A stretch of 64,000 nt of DNA from Flavobacterium restrictum. Its GTDB lineage: Bacteria; Bacteroidota; Bacteroidia; Flavobacteriales; Flavobacteriaceae. Below are positions 9,222 to 17,093 of the stretch, piece by piece. Position 1 is the stretch's first letter. Each line of letters begins with the position of its first letter. Below the pieces are notes generated by a model. That model was given only the letters and a program-made list of their open reading frames with translations, ran no database searches and was not told the origin of the DNA. Where the stretch lies: the NCBI RefSeq assembly GCF_007097245.1, contig NZ_VJZT01000002.1, positions 241,859 through 305,858 on the forward strand, in the 5' to 3' direction. The position numbers were made by a program, and so were the translations under genes.

Positions 9222-9252
9222 AAAATCCCAAAACGATACGTCTTGGGATTTT
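9222..9252 (-). terminator. Rho-independent terminator after the 9312-9836 gene
   Basis: A perfect 10-bp stem (AAAATCCCAA at 9222-9231 with TTGGGATTTT at 9243-9252) has an 11-base loop and, on the minus strand, is followed by TTTTGTTTTTTT-type sequence. It would end transcription of the small secreted protein gene before rsgA. Confidence 0.8.
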
Positions 9253-9311
9253 AAAAAAACTGAATTCATTCTATGATTTCAATATTTTTCTTGTCAAATA
9301 TCTTTAAGAAA

Positions 9312-9836
9312 TTAGTATTTATAAGAAACTCCTTTTTTTATGGCTTGAACGCCTCCTAATTGGTTCGAATTGGCTCCAACCGTAGTTTTATCAGCAGTCA
9401 ATAAAATAAATGGGCAACCAATTGCTGCCGCAGCCATTTTTAATTTTTTTTCTGCTTTTTTATCTCCTGTGTTACCTGTTTGAAAATTTATCAAACCAGT
9501 TTTCCCTCTTACTTCTTCTCCTTTTTTTAAACCTGCTATATAAGCTTTGTCTTCCAAAATAACCACTTTTTCCCAATCATCTTCAGTAGCTACTACAATT
9601 TTTTCGGTTACTTCTTCCACTCTACCACTTTTTCCATATACAATTTTTTCAACTGCATATTTGCTAATAGTATTTTCGGCATCTTCACCATCATACTTAA
9701 AAACAATAGTAAACTCCTCTAGTTTTACAACTTTCCCTTTCACAATTTCGCCACTGTGTTTTGTAATTACATCAACTTGGGCGTTTGCTATGATTCCTAC
9801 TAAAAGCAAAGCAATTACTGTAACAATTTTTTTCAT
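9312..9836 (-). CDS. Conserved secreted protein of unknown function
   Basis: This 174-residue protein starts with signal peptide MKKIVTVIALLLVGIIANAQ, so it is probably periplasmic or surface-associated. The mature N-terminal half (VDVITKHSGEIVKGKVVKLEE, then a block ending SKYAVEKIVYGKSG) resembles small Bacteroidetes proteins with a 'KxGxxixGkVxei' strand pattern that report or bind at the envelope, but I cannot name a family. There are no cysteines apart from one in AAAIGCPFIL. It has its own promoter (9862-9892) and terminator (9222-9252), so it is monocistronic. The function is unknown. Confidence 0.75.
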   Translation of the reverse strand: MKKIVTVIALLLVGIIANAQVDVITKHSGEIVKGKVVKLEEFTIVFKYDGEDAENTISKYAVEKIVYGKSGRVEEVTEKIVVATEDDWEKVVILEDKAYIAGLKKGEEVRGKTGLINFQTGNTGDKKAEKKLKMAAAAIGCPFILLTADKTTVGANSNQLGGVQAIKKGVSYKY

Positions 9837-9861
9837 TTTTTTTTGATTTTAAATTTGATTC

Positions 9862-9892
9862 CAAATCTAGTATAATCATTGTTAAAAATCAA
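9862..9892 (-). promoter_or_regulatory. Promoter of the 9312-9836 gene
   Basis: The minus strand carries TTG (9892-9890), 20 bases, then TAGATTTG (9869-9862), a full match to the Bacteroidetes TTG-N19/21-TAnnTTTG pattern, 25 bases before the ATG. Confidence 0.75.
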
Positions 9893-9908
9893 ATTAATTT
9901 CATAATAA

Positions 9909-9938
9909 AATCCCCACAATTAAAAAATTATGGAGATT
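9909..9938 (-). terminator. Probable terminator of the aromatic operon
   Basis: A 13-pair stem containing two G-U pairs in the RNA (arms 9909-9921 and 9926-9938) closes a 4-base loop about 20 bases past the stop of the DAHP synthase gene. On the minus strand it is followed by a short TTTTATT tract. The U-tract is weak, so confidence is moderate. Confidence 0.6.
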
Positions 9939-9958
9939 CATTTTAAATAGAATATTGA

Positions 9959-11041
9959 TTAAGCGTTCAAGATTTTTTCTTGATGTCCAATACTTTCTTG
10001 GTGAATTTCTTTGAACAATTTAACAATAAATTCTTCTGTCAATCCTTTTTTACTTCCTTCGGCAATCATTTTTTCTTGAATTTCATTCCAACGGTTGTTT
10101 TGTAAAACTGCTACGTTATTGTCTTTTTTTACTTGACCTATTTCGTCTGCAACCTTCATACGTTTTCCTAAAAGCTCTAGCAAATTAGCATCCAAAATAT
10201 CGATATTCGCTCTTAATTTTGTCATTTTTTGTTCAAAATCAGCGGTATCACCACTCACTTTTCTTACTTTCAAATCTTTGAAAATTTGTTTCAAAGCATC
10301 TGGCGTTACTTGCTGTGCCGCATCGCTCCAAGCATTGTCTGGATCATTGTGCGTTTCGATAATCATACCGTCATAATTCAAATCCAAGGCTTCTTGCGTC
10401 ACTTCAAGAATCATATCACGGTTTCCTGTAATGTGTGATGGATCAATGATTAAAGGCAAATCAGGGAATTTATTTTGCAATTCGATAGCAATTTGCCATT
10501 CTGGAATGTTACGGTATTTTGTTTTTTCGTACGTAGAAAAACCTCTGTGAATTACGCCTAATTTTTTGATTCCAGCAGCATACAAACGTTCTACACCACC
10601 TAGCCACAAAGCCATATCTGGATTTACTGGATTTTTGATCAATACAATTTTATCCGTTCCTGCTAATGTATCGGCAATTTCTTGAACCGCAAATGGATTT
10701 GCAGTCGTACGAGCACCTACCCATAAAACATCAATATCAGCCTCTAAAGCCAATTTACAATGTGCAGCCGTGGCAACCTCGGTTCCCATTAGCAAACCAG
10801 TTTCAGCTTTGGCTTTTTTCAACCATTTCAAACCAATTTCTCCAACACCTTCAAATCCTCCTGGACGTGTTCTTGGTTTCCAAATTCCCGCTCTAAAAAC
10901 ACTTACATCAGAATCTTTCAATTCATGAGCAATTTTCAAAACTTGTTCTTCTGTTTCAGCACTACATGGGCCTGCTATTACAAATGGATGAGTCAAATTG
11001 AATTCGTTCAACCAATTTCTCATTTCTTTTTTGTTTTCCAT
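9959..11041 (-). CDS. aroG: Bifunctional DAHP synthase / chorismate mutase
   Basis: This protein catalyses entry to the shikimate pathway (PEP + erythrose-4-phosphate to DAHP) and conversion of chorismate to prephenate. Residues 1-260 are a DAHP synthase barrel of the KDO8P-synthase-like type: FVIAGPCSAETEEQ, FRAGIWKPRTRPGGFEG, then LPLIIDPSHITG. Residues about 265-360 are a type II chorismate mutase: KLRANIDILDANLLELLGKR with its conserved Arg and Lys residues. This fusion is usual in Bacteroidetes and some Firmicutes. It is the last gene of the operon started by pheA; the mutase domain feeds prephenate to PheA and TyrA encoded upstream. The gene symbol is by analogy; aroF or aroA(G) are also used. 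Confidence 0.95.
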   Translation of the reverse strand: MENKKEMRNWLNEFNLTHPFVIAGPCSAETEEQVLKIAHELKDSDVSVFRAGIWKPRTRPGGFEGVGEIGLKWLKKAKAETGLLMGTEVATAAHCKLALEADIDVLWVGARTTANPFAVQEIADTLAGTDKIVLIKNPVNPDMALWLGGVERLYAAGIKKLGVIHRGFSTYEKTKYRNIPEWQIAIELQNKFPDLPLIIDPSHITGNRDMILEVTQEALDLNYDGMIIETHNDPDNAWSDAAQQVTPDALKQIFKDLKVRKVSGDTADFEQKMTKLRANIDILDANLLELLGKRMKVADEIGQVKKDNNVAVLQNNRWNEIQEKMIAEGSKKGLTEEFIVKLFKEIHQESIGHQEKILNA

Positions 11042-11095
11042 CTTTTCTAAATTTAATTTTTTATTGTATTATTATGTGTTGTTCTTTCTTTTTGT

Positions 11096-11127
11096 AATTG
11101 CAATTGCTTTTATTGCAATTGCAATTG
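11096..11127. repeat. ATTGCAATTG microrepeat in the tyrA-aroG gap
   Basis: Copies of the self-complementary unit AATTGCAATTGC occur at 11096-11107 and around 11111-11127, just after the tyrA stop. It can fold on itself. It is one of three different short repeats that fill the three gaps of this operon. Confidence 0.7.
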
Positions 11128-11128
11128 A

Positions 11129-11980
11129 CTACTTCTTCATTCCGTTTAGTATTTCTTTTATCCTATTCACGCTTCGCATTTCGTTGTAAATCGCCTCGTA
11201 ATCGTCCTTCTCCAACAACGCTTTGAAATGGGATAAATTGGAAATGTATTCTTCCAAAGTTTTTACGACTTGCTTTTTATTCTGTTTAAAAATCGGTGTC
11301 CACATTGCTGGCGAACTTTTGGCCAAACGCACCGTACTTTCAAAACCAGAACCCGCCATGTCAAAAATATCTTGCTCGTCTTTCTCTTTATTTATTACCG
11401 TTTTTCCCAGCATAAATGCACTTATATGCGACAAATGCGATACATAAGCAATGTGTTTGTCATGCGATTTGGGATCCATATATCGGATTCGCATTCCCAA
11501 ACTTTTGAACAATTCCAAGGCTTTTTCTTGTAGTTTGAAAGTAGTTTTTTCCACCTCACAAATGATATTCGTTTTCCCTTGAAACAACCCTTTTATCGCT
11601 GCCGAAGGTCCTGAAAATTCCGTTCCCGCAATAGGATGTGTGGCAATATAATTTCTTCTTTTGGGATGATTCGCTACCGCTTCGCAAATAGGTGTTTTAG
11701 TCGAACCTACTTCAAAAACGATGGTGTTTTCTCCAATGGCATCCAAAACTTTTGGCAAAACCATCAGCGCCACATCCACAGGAACGGAAACAATTACAAA
11801 ATCGGCATCTGCCAAATCCTCGAATGTTGCCGCTTTATCAATTACTCCAAGAGCAATGGCTTCCGCCAAATGACTTTCGTTAGTATCGATTCCATAAATA
11901 GTCGCATCTGGATGTAGCGATTTGATGTCCAAAACCATCGAACCGCCTATTAATCCTATTCCTATTACGTGTATATTCAT
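11129..11980 (-). CDS. tyrA: Prephenate dehydrogenase (tyrosine branch)
   Basis: This 283-residue protein oxidatively decarboxylates prephenate to 4-hydroxyphenylpyruvate with NAD(P). It starts with a Rossmann dinucleotide motif (VIGIGLIGGSMVLDI, Gly-rich at residues 7-13). It has the family blocks VGSTKTPI (about 94), THPIAGTEFSGPSAA (about 119, with the catalytic-type His) and SHDKHIAYVSHLSHISAF (about 177). No ACT domain follows, so feedback control by Tyr at the protein level is not evident; the leader attenuator upstream of pheA could supply control. It sits between the aminotransferase and the DAHP synthase in the same operon. Confidence 0.94.
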   Translation of the reverse strand: MNIHVIGIGLIGGSMVLDIKSLHPDATIYGIDTNESHLAEAIALGVIDKAATFEDLADADFVIVSVPVDVALMVLPKVLDAIGENTIVFEVGSTKTPICEAVANHPKRRNYIATHPIAGTEFSGPSAAIKGLFQGKTNIICEVEKTTFKLQEKALELFKSLGMRIRYMDPKSHDKHIAYVSHLSHISAFMLGKTVINKEKDEQDIFDMAGSGFESTVRLAKSSPAMWTPIFKQNKKQVVKTLEEYISNLSHFKALLEKDDYEAIYNEMRSVNRIKEILNGMKK

Positions 11981-11988
11981 TTTATTTT

Positions 11989-12056
11989 GCTTTTGGCTTT
12001 TGGCTTTTGGCTTTTAATAGTTGACAATTTGCCAACCGATAAAAGCTAAAAGCCAA
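11989..12056. repeat. GCTTTTG tandem repeat with inverted copy, aminotransferase-tyrA gap
   Basis: Four tandem copies of a GCTTTTG-like unit span 11989-12015. The complementary AAAAGCTAAAAGCC lies at 12041-12054, entering the end of the aminotransferase gene, so the transcript could form a hairpin between the two genes. Confidence 0.65.
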
Positions 12057-13203
12057 TTGCAAATCTATCTATCGCTTCTTGTACTTTTTCTTCTTTTACA
12101 CACAATGCAAATCGGATGTATCCTTCGCCATTACTGCCAAAAATGGTTCCTGGTGTGATGAAAATCGATTTCTCGTATAAAATTTTATCAATAAAATCCT
12201 CTGATGATGTGATTCCGTCAGGCAATTTTGCCCAAACAAACAATCCAACTCCTTCCTTATACACTTTACAACCTAGCTTTTCGGCTAATTGTTCCGTTAA
12301 AATTCTTCTTCGTTTATAGATAGCATTCATCGAATCGAACCAAGATTTATCACTTTTCAAAGCTGCAATGGCTCCTTTTTGAATCCCGAAGAACATTCCG
12401 CTATCCATATTGCTTTTTACTTTCAAAACGGCATCAATACAAGCCGCATTTCCTAAAACCATTCCAACTCTCCAACCCGCCATATTGAAGGTTTTTGACA
12501 AGGAATTTAACTCTAATGCTACTTCTTTTGCGCCTTCCACTTGCAACAAACTCATGGGTTTATCATTCAAAACAAAACTGTATGGGTTGTCATTGATTAA
12601 TAAAATGTTGTGCTTTCTGGCGAAAGCCACCAACTTTTCGAACAATTCTAAACATCCTCTCGCTCCTGTTGGCATGTGCGGATAACCCATCCACATGATT
12701 TTCACTTTAGATAAATCTAATTTTTCTAGAGCTTCAAAATCAGGTTCCCAATTATTTGCTTCTACTAAATCATAATAAACTGGTACTGCTCCGACTAAAT
12801 TTGTCACCGAAGAATAAGTAGGATATCCTGGATTTGGAATCAAAACTTGATCGCCTTCGTTCAAAAAGGCCAATGAAATATGCATAATTCCCTCTTTGGA
12901 ACCCATCAAAGGAAGAATTTCATTAGCTGGATTCAAGGCAACTCCATAATTATTCTGATAGAAATCAGCCATTCCAGTTCTTAATTCTGGTAATCCTTGA
13001 TAGCTTTGATATTGGTGTGCATTTTCATCTTGCATTGCCAAAGCTACAGCCTCAATAACCGCTTGTGAAGGCTTTAAATCTGGACTTCCAATTCCCATAT
13101 TAATAATGGGTTTCCCTTCGGAAGCCAATTGTCGTACTTCTCTCAATTTTGAAGAGAAATAGTATTCTTCCACTATATCCAGACGTTTTGCTGTTGTAAT
13201 CAT
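12046..13203 (-). CDS. PLP-dependent class I/II aminotransferase of the aromatic operon
   Basis: This fold-type I aminotransferase of 385 residues has NMGIGSPDLKPSQ near 35, the PLP-contacting INDNPYSFV near 200, the Schiff-base Lys in SLSKTFNMAGWRVGM (about residue 234) and the carboxylate-binding Arg in GYIRFALC near 366. It lies between pheA and tyrA, so it is likely to transaminate phenylpyruvate and 4-hydroxyphenylpyruvate (or prephenate) to the amino acids. Family members also include LL-diaminopimelate and aspartate aminotransferases, so substrate preference is inferred from context only. It starts about 50 bases after the pheA stop. Confidence 0.9.
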   Translation of the reverse strand: MITTAKRLDIVEEYYFSSKLREVRQLASEGKPIINMGIGSPDLKPSQAVIEAVALAMQDENAHQYQSYQGLPELRTGMADFYQNNYGVALNPANEILPLMGSKEGIMHISLAFLNEGDQVLIPNPGYPTYSSVTNLVGAVPVYYDLVEANNWEPDFEALEKLDLSKVKIMWMGYPHMPTGARGCLELFEKLVAFARKHNILLINDNPYSFVLNDKPMSLLQVEGAKEVALELNSLSKTFNMAGWRVGMVLGNAACIDAVLKVKSNMDSGMFFGIQKGAIAALKSDKSWFDSMNAIYKRRRILTEQLAEKLGCKVYKEGVGLFVWAKLPDGITSSEDFIDKILYEKSIFITPGTIFGSNGEGYIRFALCVKEEKVQEAIDRFAIGF

Positions 13204-13219
13204 TACTTTATTTTAAATT

Positions 13220-13250
13220 CTTTCGACCTTTCGACTTTATAACTTTCGAC
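13220..13250. repeat. CTTTCGAC microrepeat in the pheA-aminotransferase gap
   Basis: Three copies of CTTTCGAC (two in tandem, one after a short spacer) fill most of the 50-base gap between pheA and the aminotransferase. Confidence 0.65.
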
Positions 13251-13253
13251 TAA

Positions 13254-14084
13254 TTATGATGGCTTTGTATTTTTATATTCTCCTAACACTTTGAAGTATT
13301 CCGCCATAATAGTCATTAATACTTTGGCCTTGGCATAATCTTCATATTTATCGAAAGTGACGTCCACAAAAAACGAATATTTCCAAGGTGTTTCTATTTT
13401 TGGCAAGGACTGAATTTTGGTTAAATTCAATTTACAGTCGCTCATTACATTCAAAACTGCTGCTAAACTTCCTCGTTTGTGATCCAATTCGAATTTGAGT
13501 GAAGCTCGGTTTATTTGCTCTTCTTCAACAACTACTTTCTCTTTGTTTATAATCACAAAACGAGTCATATTGTTATTGATGGTTTGAATTTCGGGAGCCA
13601 AAATTTCTAAATCATACATTTCCGAAGCCGTTTTACTGGCAATTGCTGCAACTCCTTTGAGTTGTTTTTCGTGAATTCGTCGTGCGGTTTCGGCTGTATC
13701 TTTATCTTCAACTAATTTTATGTTTGGGTATTTTTTCAAAAACTCCATACATTGCAATAACGCCATTGGATGGGAATGTACTTCCTGAATATCCTCGATT
13801 TTTTGACCTCTTAACGCCATCAAATTTTGATGAATATCTAAATAATGTTCGCCTATAATGTGTAAATTGTTCTTGTCTATCAAAGCATAATTCGGGATAA
13901 TTGGCCCTGCAATAGAATTCTCAATCGCCATGACTGCTTGATCCGATTTTCCAGACAAAACGCTATCAACCAATTCCTCAAATGACAAACATTCATCTAC
14001 CTCTATATTTTGATAGAAATAATCCTGTGCCACTTGATGGTGAAATGATCCTTTTATACCTTGTATCGCAATTTTTGTTCTCAT
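13254..14084 (-). CDS. pheA: Prephenate dehydratase with ACT domain
   Basis: This 276-residue protein converts prephenate to phenylpyruvate for Phe synthesis. The catalytic domain (about 1-185) has IQGIKGSFHHQVA, AIENSIAGPI, EVHSHPMALLQC, DTAETARRIH and the catalytic-site NNMTRFVII. The C-terminal ACT domain (about 195-270) has the RGSLAAVLNVMSDCKLNLTKI block that binds Phe in feedback-inhibited relatives. The usual ESRP motif appears as QSLPKIET, so allosteric strength may differ. It lacks a fused chorismate mutase; that domain is on the DAHP synthase at the end of the operon. The ATG lies only six bases after the U-run of a terminator hairpin, consistent with attenuation control. Confidence 0.95.
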   Translation of the reverse strand: MRTKIAIQGIKGSFHHQVAQDYFYQNIEVDECLSFEELVDSVLSGKSDQAVMAIENSIAGPIIPNYALIDKNNLHIIGEHYLDIHQNLMALRGQKIEDIQEVHSHPMALLQCMEFLKKYPNIKLVEDKDTAETARRIHEKQLKGVAAIASKTASEMYDLEILAPEIQTINNNMTRFVIINKEKVVVEEEQINRASLKFELDHKRGSLAAVLNVMSDCKLNLTKIQSLPKIETPWKYSFFVDVTFDKYEDYAKAKVLMTIMAEYFKVLGEYKNTKPS

Positions 14085-14090
14085 ATACTC

Positions 14091-14119
14091 AAAAAAAAAT
14101 CCTGATTTTCATCAGGATT
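14091..14119 (-). terminator. Attenuator terminator hairpin directly before pheA
   Basis: On the minus strand AATCCTGAT (14119-14111), loop GAAA and ATCAGGATT (14106-14098) form a perfect 9-bp stem with a stable tetraloop, followed by nine T to 14091. The pheA ATG is at 14084. A strong intrinsic terminator here makes sense only as a conditional one. Its 5' arm overlaps the antiterminator partner ACAATCCT (14121-14114). Confidence 0.9.
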
Positions 14120-14194
14120 GTATAGTAGTTTTATTTGTTTGTTGTTTTTCAAATAACCATAGCACAATCCTTTATTTCTTAAAGAAGAAATAAA
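14114..14194 (-). promoter_or_regulatory. Leader hairpins: pause stem and antiterminator
   Basis: Two alternative pairings are visible in the transcript. Segment 1 (TTTATTTCTT, 14194-14185, inside the Phe/Tyr codons) pairs perfectly with segment 2 (AAGAAATAAA, 14180-14171), a 10-bp stem with loop CTTT. Segment 2 continues as AGGATTGT (14171-14164), which pairs over 8 bp with ACAATCCT (14121-14114), the 5' side of the terminator. A ribosome stalled on Phe/Tyr codons would cover segment 1, free segment 2, form 2:3 and block the terminator, as in enteric pheA. Confidence 0.85.
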
Positions 14195-14228
14195 AAGAGT
14201 TGCTAAAATAAAAACGGTTAGTTGACAT
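14172..14228 (-). CDS. Phe/Tyr-rich leader peptide of the aromatic operon
   Basis: ATG at 14228 to TAA at 14172 encodes 18 residues, MSTNRFYFSNSFYFFFKK, with 6 Phe and 2 Tyr. It resembles the enteric PheL leader peptide in logic, not in sequence. It starts about 25 bases after the predicted transcription start, has an A-rich region and no Shine-Dalgarno before the ATG (normal for Bacteroidetes), and ends inside the pause hairpin. The second Phe/Tyr block (SFYFFF) lies in the 5' arm of that hairpin, where a stalled ribosome would act. Both Phe and Tyr codons fit an operon that makes both amino acids. Confidence 0.88.
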   Translation of the reverse strand: MSTNRFYFSNSFYFFFKK

Positions 14229-14259
14229 CGTGTATTCTTTATTTTTAATTAATGCTATG

Positions 14260-14289
14260 CAAATGTATAACTTATTTTAAATCAAGCAA
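14260..14289 (-). promoter_or_regulatory. Promoter of the leader-pheA operon
   Basis: The minus strand has TTG at 14289-14287, a 19-base spacer, and TACATTTG at 14267-14260, an excellent match to the Bacteroidetes consensus. The start site would be near 14253, giving a leader of about 170 bases before pheA. Confidence 0.82.
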
Positions 14290-14470
14290 AAAATAAATTT
14301 AATATTATGTAACAAAAAAAGATTTCTTTGTGAAAATGAATTTTAACTCCTTATTATTCAAAAAACATACTGGTTATGGCACTAAAATTATTGATTCCAA
14401 AATACAACACCACTAACATTCGTTCCTTTTTAATACCAATCGACACAAATACCACTTTTGGCGGCAGCTT
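14290..14470. other. AT-rich spacer with no gene
   Basis: Between the leader promoter and the permease gene I see no convincing ORF, hairpin or promoter. It includes the region where the permease transcript must end, but no clear intrinsic terminator is visible. Confidence 0.6.
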
Positions 14471-15733
14471 TTAATCGAACCTAATGGCTTTTACAGGCGA
14501 TATTTTGGTAATAATATAGGACGGAATTAACAAGACCAAAAAACACACGCTTACTGTAAGCACATTTAACAGTAAAATATAAAATAAGTTAATATCAACT
14601 GGTGCTTGGTTGACGTAGTAATTTTCGGGATTGAGTTTGATGACTCCAAAGTATTTTTGGATTAACAATGCCGAAATTCCTATTAGATTTCCCCAAAACA
14701 AACCTCTTACTATGAGATAAAACGCGTTGTATAAAAATATTTTTCGGACAGACCAATTTGTAGCGCCCAATGCTTTCAAAATCCCAATCATTTGAGTACG
14801 TTCTAGAATTAATACCAGCAAAGCTACAACCATATTGATGGTGGCAACTAGAATCATAACGACTAAAATAACGATAATATTGAAATCAAAAAGTTGCAAC
14901 CAGTCGAATATATAGCTGTATTTTTCGATGATAGTTTTAGAATCTAATGTGGATGACGTTTGCTCGTATACTTTGTCGCCCGTCGCTTTGATGGCATTAA
15001 AATCAGTCACAAAAACCTCGAAAGCACCCACTTGATCTGGTGACCATTTATTGATACGCTGTATGTGCCGAATGTCGCCAATGATATAACTGGCGTCAAA
15101 TTCTTGGAATCCAGAATTAAAAATACCCGTTATTTTGAACCTTCGGATATTGGGCAACTGATTTTGAGATTCTTTGATAAAAAAAGTATTGAAGGAATCA
15201 CCCACTTTCAAATTCAATCGGTTGGCTAGAAATTCAGAAATAATTACTTCTGGGTTAATTGTGCCAGACAAATTGGGTAACTTTCCTGAAACCAAATAAT
15301 CCTTGATATTATTCCATTGATAATCCGTACCAACGCCTTTGAAAATTATTCCTTCAAATGCGGTTTCGGTTCGTATGATTCCCGCTTTGCTCGCAATGGC
15401 ATGAACATGACTAATTCCAGCAACGGAGTTGAATTTGGGATAAAATTCTTGTTTTTTTGAAATTGGCGTTAGCGTAACTTCGGATTGGTTGTTGTCGTAA
15501 TTAGAAATAATGATATTCCCATTGAAAGCCGAAATTTTTTCACGGATTTTTTGTTGCAAACCAATTCCTGTAGCAACCGAAACAATCATCATAATCATCC
15601 CGATAGCGATTGCCGAAATGGCAATTTTAATAATTGGTGCCGAAATACTGCTTTTATAATCTTTGGCAGTAATCAGTCTTTTGGCAATGAAATATTCTAG
15701 ATTCAAGTTGTGTTCCTTTGGATTTAAAGACAA
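14471..15733 (-). CDS. FtsX/LolE-like ABC transporter permease
   Basis: This 420-residue inner-membrane protein has the MacB/FtsX permease layout: a first membrane segment at about 35-58 (IKIAISAIAIGMIMMIVSVA), a long periplasmic MacB-core region (about 60-265), then three segments near the C-terminus (VILVVMILVATINMVVALLV, then two more), ending SPVKAIRFD. The N-terminus NLNLEYFIAKRLITAK is typical of LolC/E-like lipoprotein-release permeases. No ATPase gene is adjacent, as often in Bacteroidetes, so its partner must be elsewhere. A role in moving lipoproteins from the inner membrane is possible but not proved. Confidence 0.85.
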   Translation of the reverse strand: MSLNPKEHNLNLEYFIAKRLITAKDYKSSISAPIIKIAISAIAIGMIMMIVSVATGIGLQQKIREKISAFNGNIIISNYDNNQSEVTLTPISKKQEFYPKFNSVAGISHVHAIASKAGIIRTETAFEGIIFKGVGTDYQWNNIKDYLVSGKLPNLSGTINPEVIISEFLANRLNLKVGDSFNTFFIKESQNQLPNIRRFKITGIFNSGFQEFDASYIIGDIRHIQRINKWSPDQVGAFEVFVTDFNAIKATGDKVYEQTSSTLDSKTIIEKYSYIFDWLQLFDFNIIVILVVMILVATINMVVALLVLILERTQMIGILKALGATNWSVRKIFLYNAFYLIVRGLFWGNLIGISALLIQKYFGVIKLNPENYYVNQAPVDINLFYILLLNVLTVSVCFLVLLIPSYIITKISPVKAIRFD

Positions 15734-15801
15734 AGATACGCAAAGTTTTGGCTTTGAAAGAAGGAAGTTTTTTTTGGGAGCATTTCTAGAAACACCCTAT
15801 T

Positions 15802-16296
15802 TTACAAAGGCAATTTCTTTTTTATAGCTTCCACAATATTAAAAGCTGCGGGACAAATGGCCGTGTTTTTAAGCGTTAAATCCGTAATTTGAATGAACTT
15901 TTTCCTGTCCGTATGTGGAAATTCGCGACACGCTTTAGGACGTACATCATAAATAAAACAGGTATTATCTGTATCTAGAAAAGCACAAGGCACGCTTTGC
16001 AAAACATAATCTTGATCTTCATCTATACGCAAATATTGAGTTATAAATTGTTGCGGTTTCTGGCGCAAATGTTTTGAAATCCGCTCAATGTCCGCAGCCG
16101 TAAACAAGGGGCCAGTAGTTTTGCAACAATTAGCACAATCCAAGCAATTGGTTTTCTTAAATTCGGCATCATGCACCTCTTGCATCATGTAGTCCAAATT
16201 CTTGGGGGTCTTTTTTTTCAGCTTATCAAAATACTTTTTATTTTCGATATGCTTATCTTTGGCTTCTTTAGGAAGTTGTGCTATAATTTGTTTCAA
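15802..16296 (-). CDS. YkgJ-family cysteine cluster protein
   Basis: This 164-residue cytoplasmic protein has the cysteine pattern of the YkgJ/CxxCxxCC family: NCLDCANCCKTTGP near residue 54, a Cys in SVPCAF, one in NTCFIYDVRPKACREFPH, and a last one in TAICPAA. Such clusters are thought to bind zinc or an iron-sulfur centre; the reaction is unknown. It is the first gene upstream of the permease on the minus strand, 68 bases away, and is divergent from the methyltransferase at 16366. The family call is strong; the function is unassigned. Confidence 0.88.
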   Translation of the reverse strand: MKQIIAQLPKEAKDKHIENKKYFDKLKKKTPKNLDYMMQEVHDAEFKKTNCLDCANCCKTTGPLFTAADIERISKHLRQKPQQFITQYLRIDEDQDYVLQSVPCAFLDTDNTCFIYDVRPKACREFPHTDRKKFIQITDLTLKNTAICPAAFNIVEAIKKKLPL

Positions 16297-16365
16297 TTTT
16301 AAAGTTTAAAGTTGATTGGACAAAATTACTCAATTCGAATACACAAATAACCAAATACTTTAAAA

Positions 16366-17070
16366 ATGAAAGACCTTTTTGGCAAAGCGATTCTTGATTT
16401 TCAAACCAACAATGCCCCAGAAGATTTAATTACTGAAACCAGCATTTCTGAAGAAGATGAAATGAGTGTGGCCTATTTATTTCGAACCTATGACCAGATG
16501 CCGCAACTGGAACAAAAAGCACTGCAACTTGCCAAAGGCAAAGTCCTAGACGTAGGCTGTGGTGCCGGAAGTCATAGTTTGAGTTTGCAAAACGACCGCA
16601 ATATCGAGGTTTCTGCAATCGATATTTCTAAAAATGCTATTGCAGCTTGCCAACTTCGAGGGCTAAAAAACGCGAGAGTTCAGGATGTAATGACTTTGGA
16701 AAACGAAAAATTCGATACTATTTTGCTTTTAATGAATGGTACGGGAATATTTGGAACATTGGATAAAACACCTGCATTTATTCAAAAACTGAAGTCACTT
16801 TTGCTTCCAAATGGACAAATTCTCATTGACAGTTCCGATATTATTTATATGTTTGATGAGGATGAGGATGGCGGAAAATGGATTGATGGAAATGGGTATT
16901 ACGGTGAAATAAATTTTACAATAACCTATAAATCCGAAAAAGAAAATCCGTTTCCTTGGCTGTATTTGGATTACAATACGCTCCAAAATGCCGCTTTGGC
17001 AAATGGATTGCAATGCGAATTGCTGCTTGAAGGCGAACATTACGATTATTTGGCTCGACTTTTTATATAA
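16366..17070 (+). CDS. Class I SAM-dependent methyltransferase
   Basis: This 234-residue Rossmann-fold methyltransferase has motif I GKVLDVGCGAGSHSLSL (about residue 60), an acidic residue after strand 2 in VSAIDISKNAI, and a motif-IV region DTILLLMNGTGIFGTLD. The central part, with ILIDSSDIIYMFDEDEDGGKW, is acidic. The substrate cannot be read from the sequence. It is followed 23 bases later by a DinB/YfiT-fold gene in the same direction, so the two are probably co-transcribed; that does not by itself define the substrate. Confidence 0.88.
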   Translation: MKDLFGKAILDFQTNNAPEDLITETSISEEDEMSVAYLFRTYDQMPQLEQKALQLAKGKVLDVGCGAGSHSLSLQNDRNIEVSAIDISKNAIAACQLRGLKNARVQDVMTLENEKFDTILLLMNGTGIFGTLDKTPAFIQKLKSLLLPNGQILIDSSDIIYMFDEDEDGGKWIDGNGYYGEINFTITYKSEKENPFPWLYLDYNTLQNAALANGLQCELLLEGEHYDYLARLFI

Positions 17071-17093
17071 AAAAAAACAAAAACTTTATAGCT

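Noticed and set aside
9109..9231. Longer N-terminus for rsgA from ATG at 9231
   Set aside because: The 41 extra residues are unlike RsgA and the region contains a -7 box (9161-9168) downstream of that ATG.
10229..11189. Several plus-strand ORFs opposite aroG and tyrA
   Set aside because: They coincide with conserved coding sequence on the minus strand and have no protein-like composition.
14114..14228. T-box or protein-binding leader instead of ribosome-mediated attenuation
   Set aside because: No T-box motif is seen, while a Phe/Tyr-rich ORF fits the 1:2 and 2:3 pairing logic directly.
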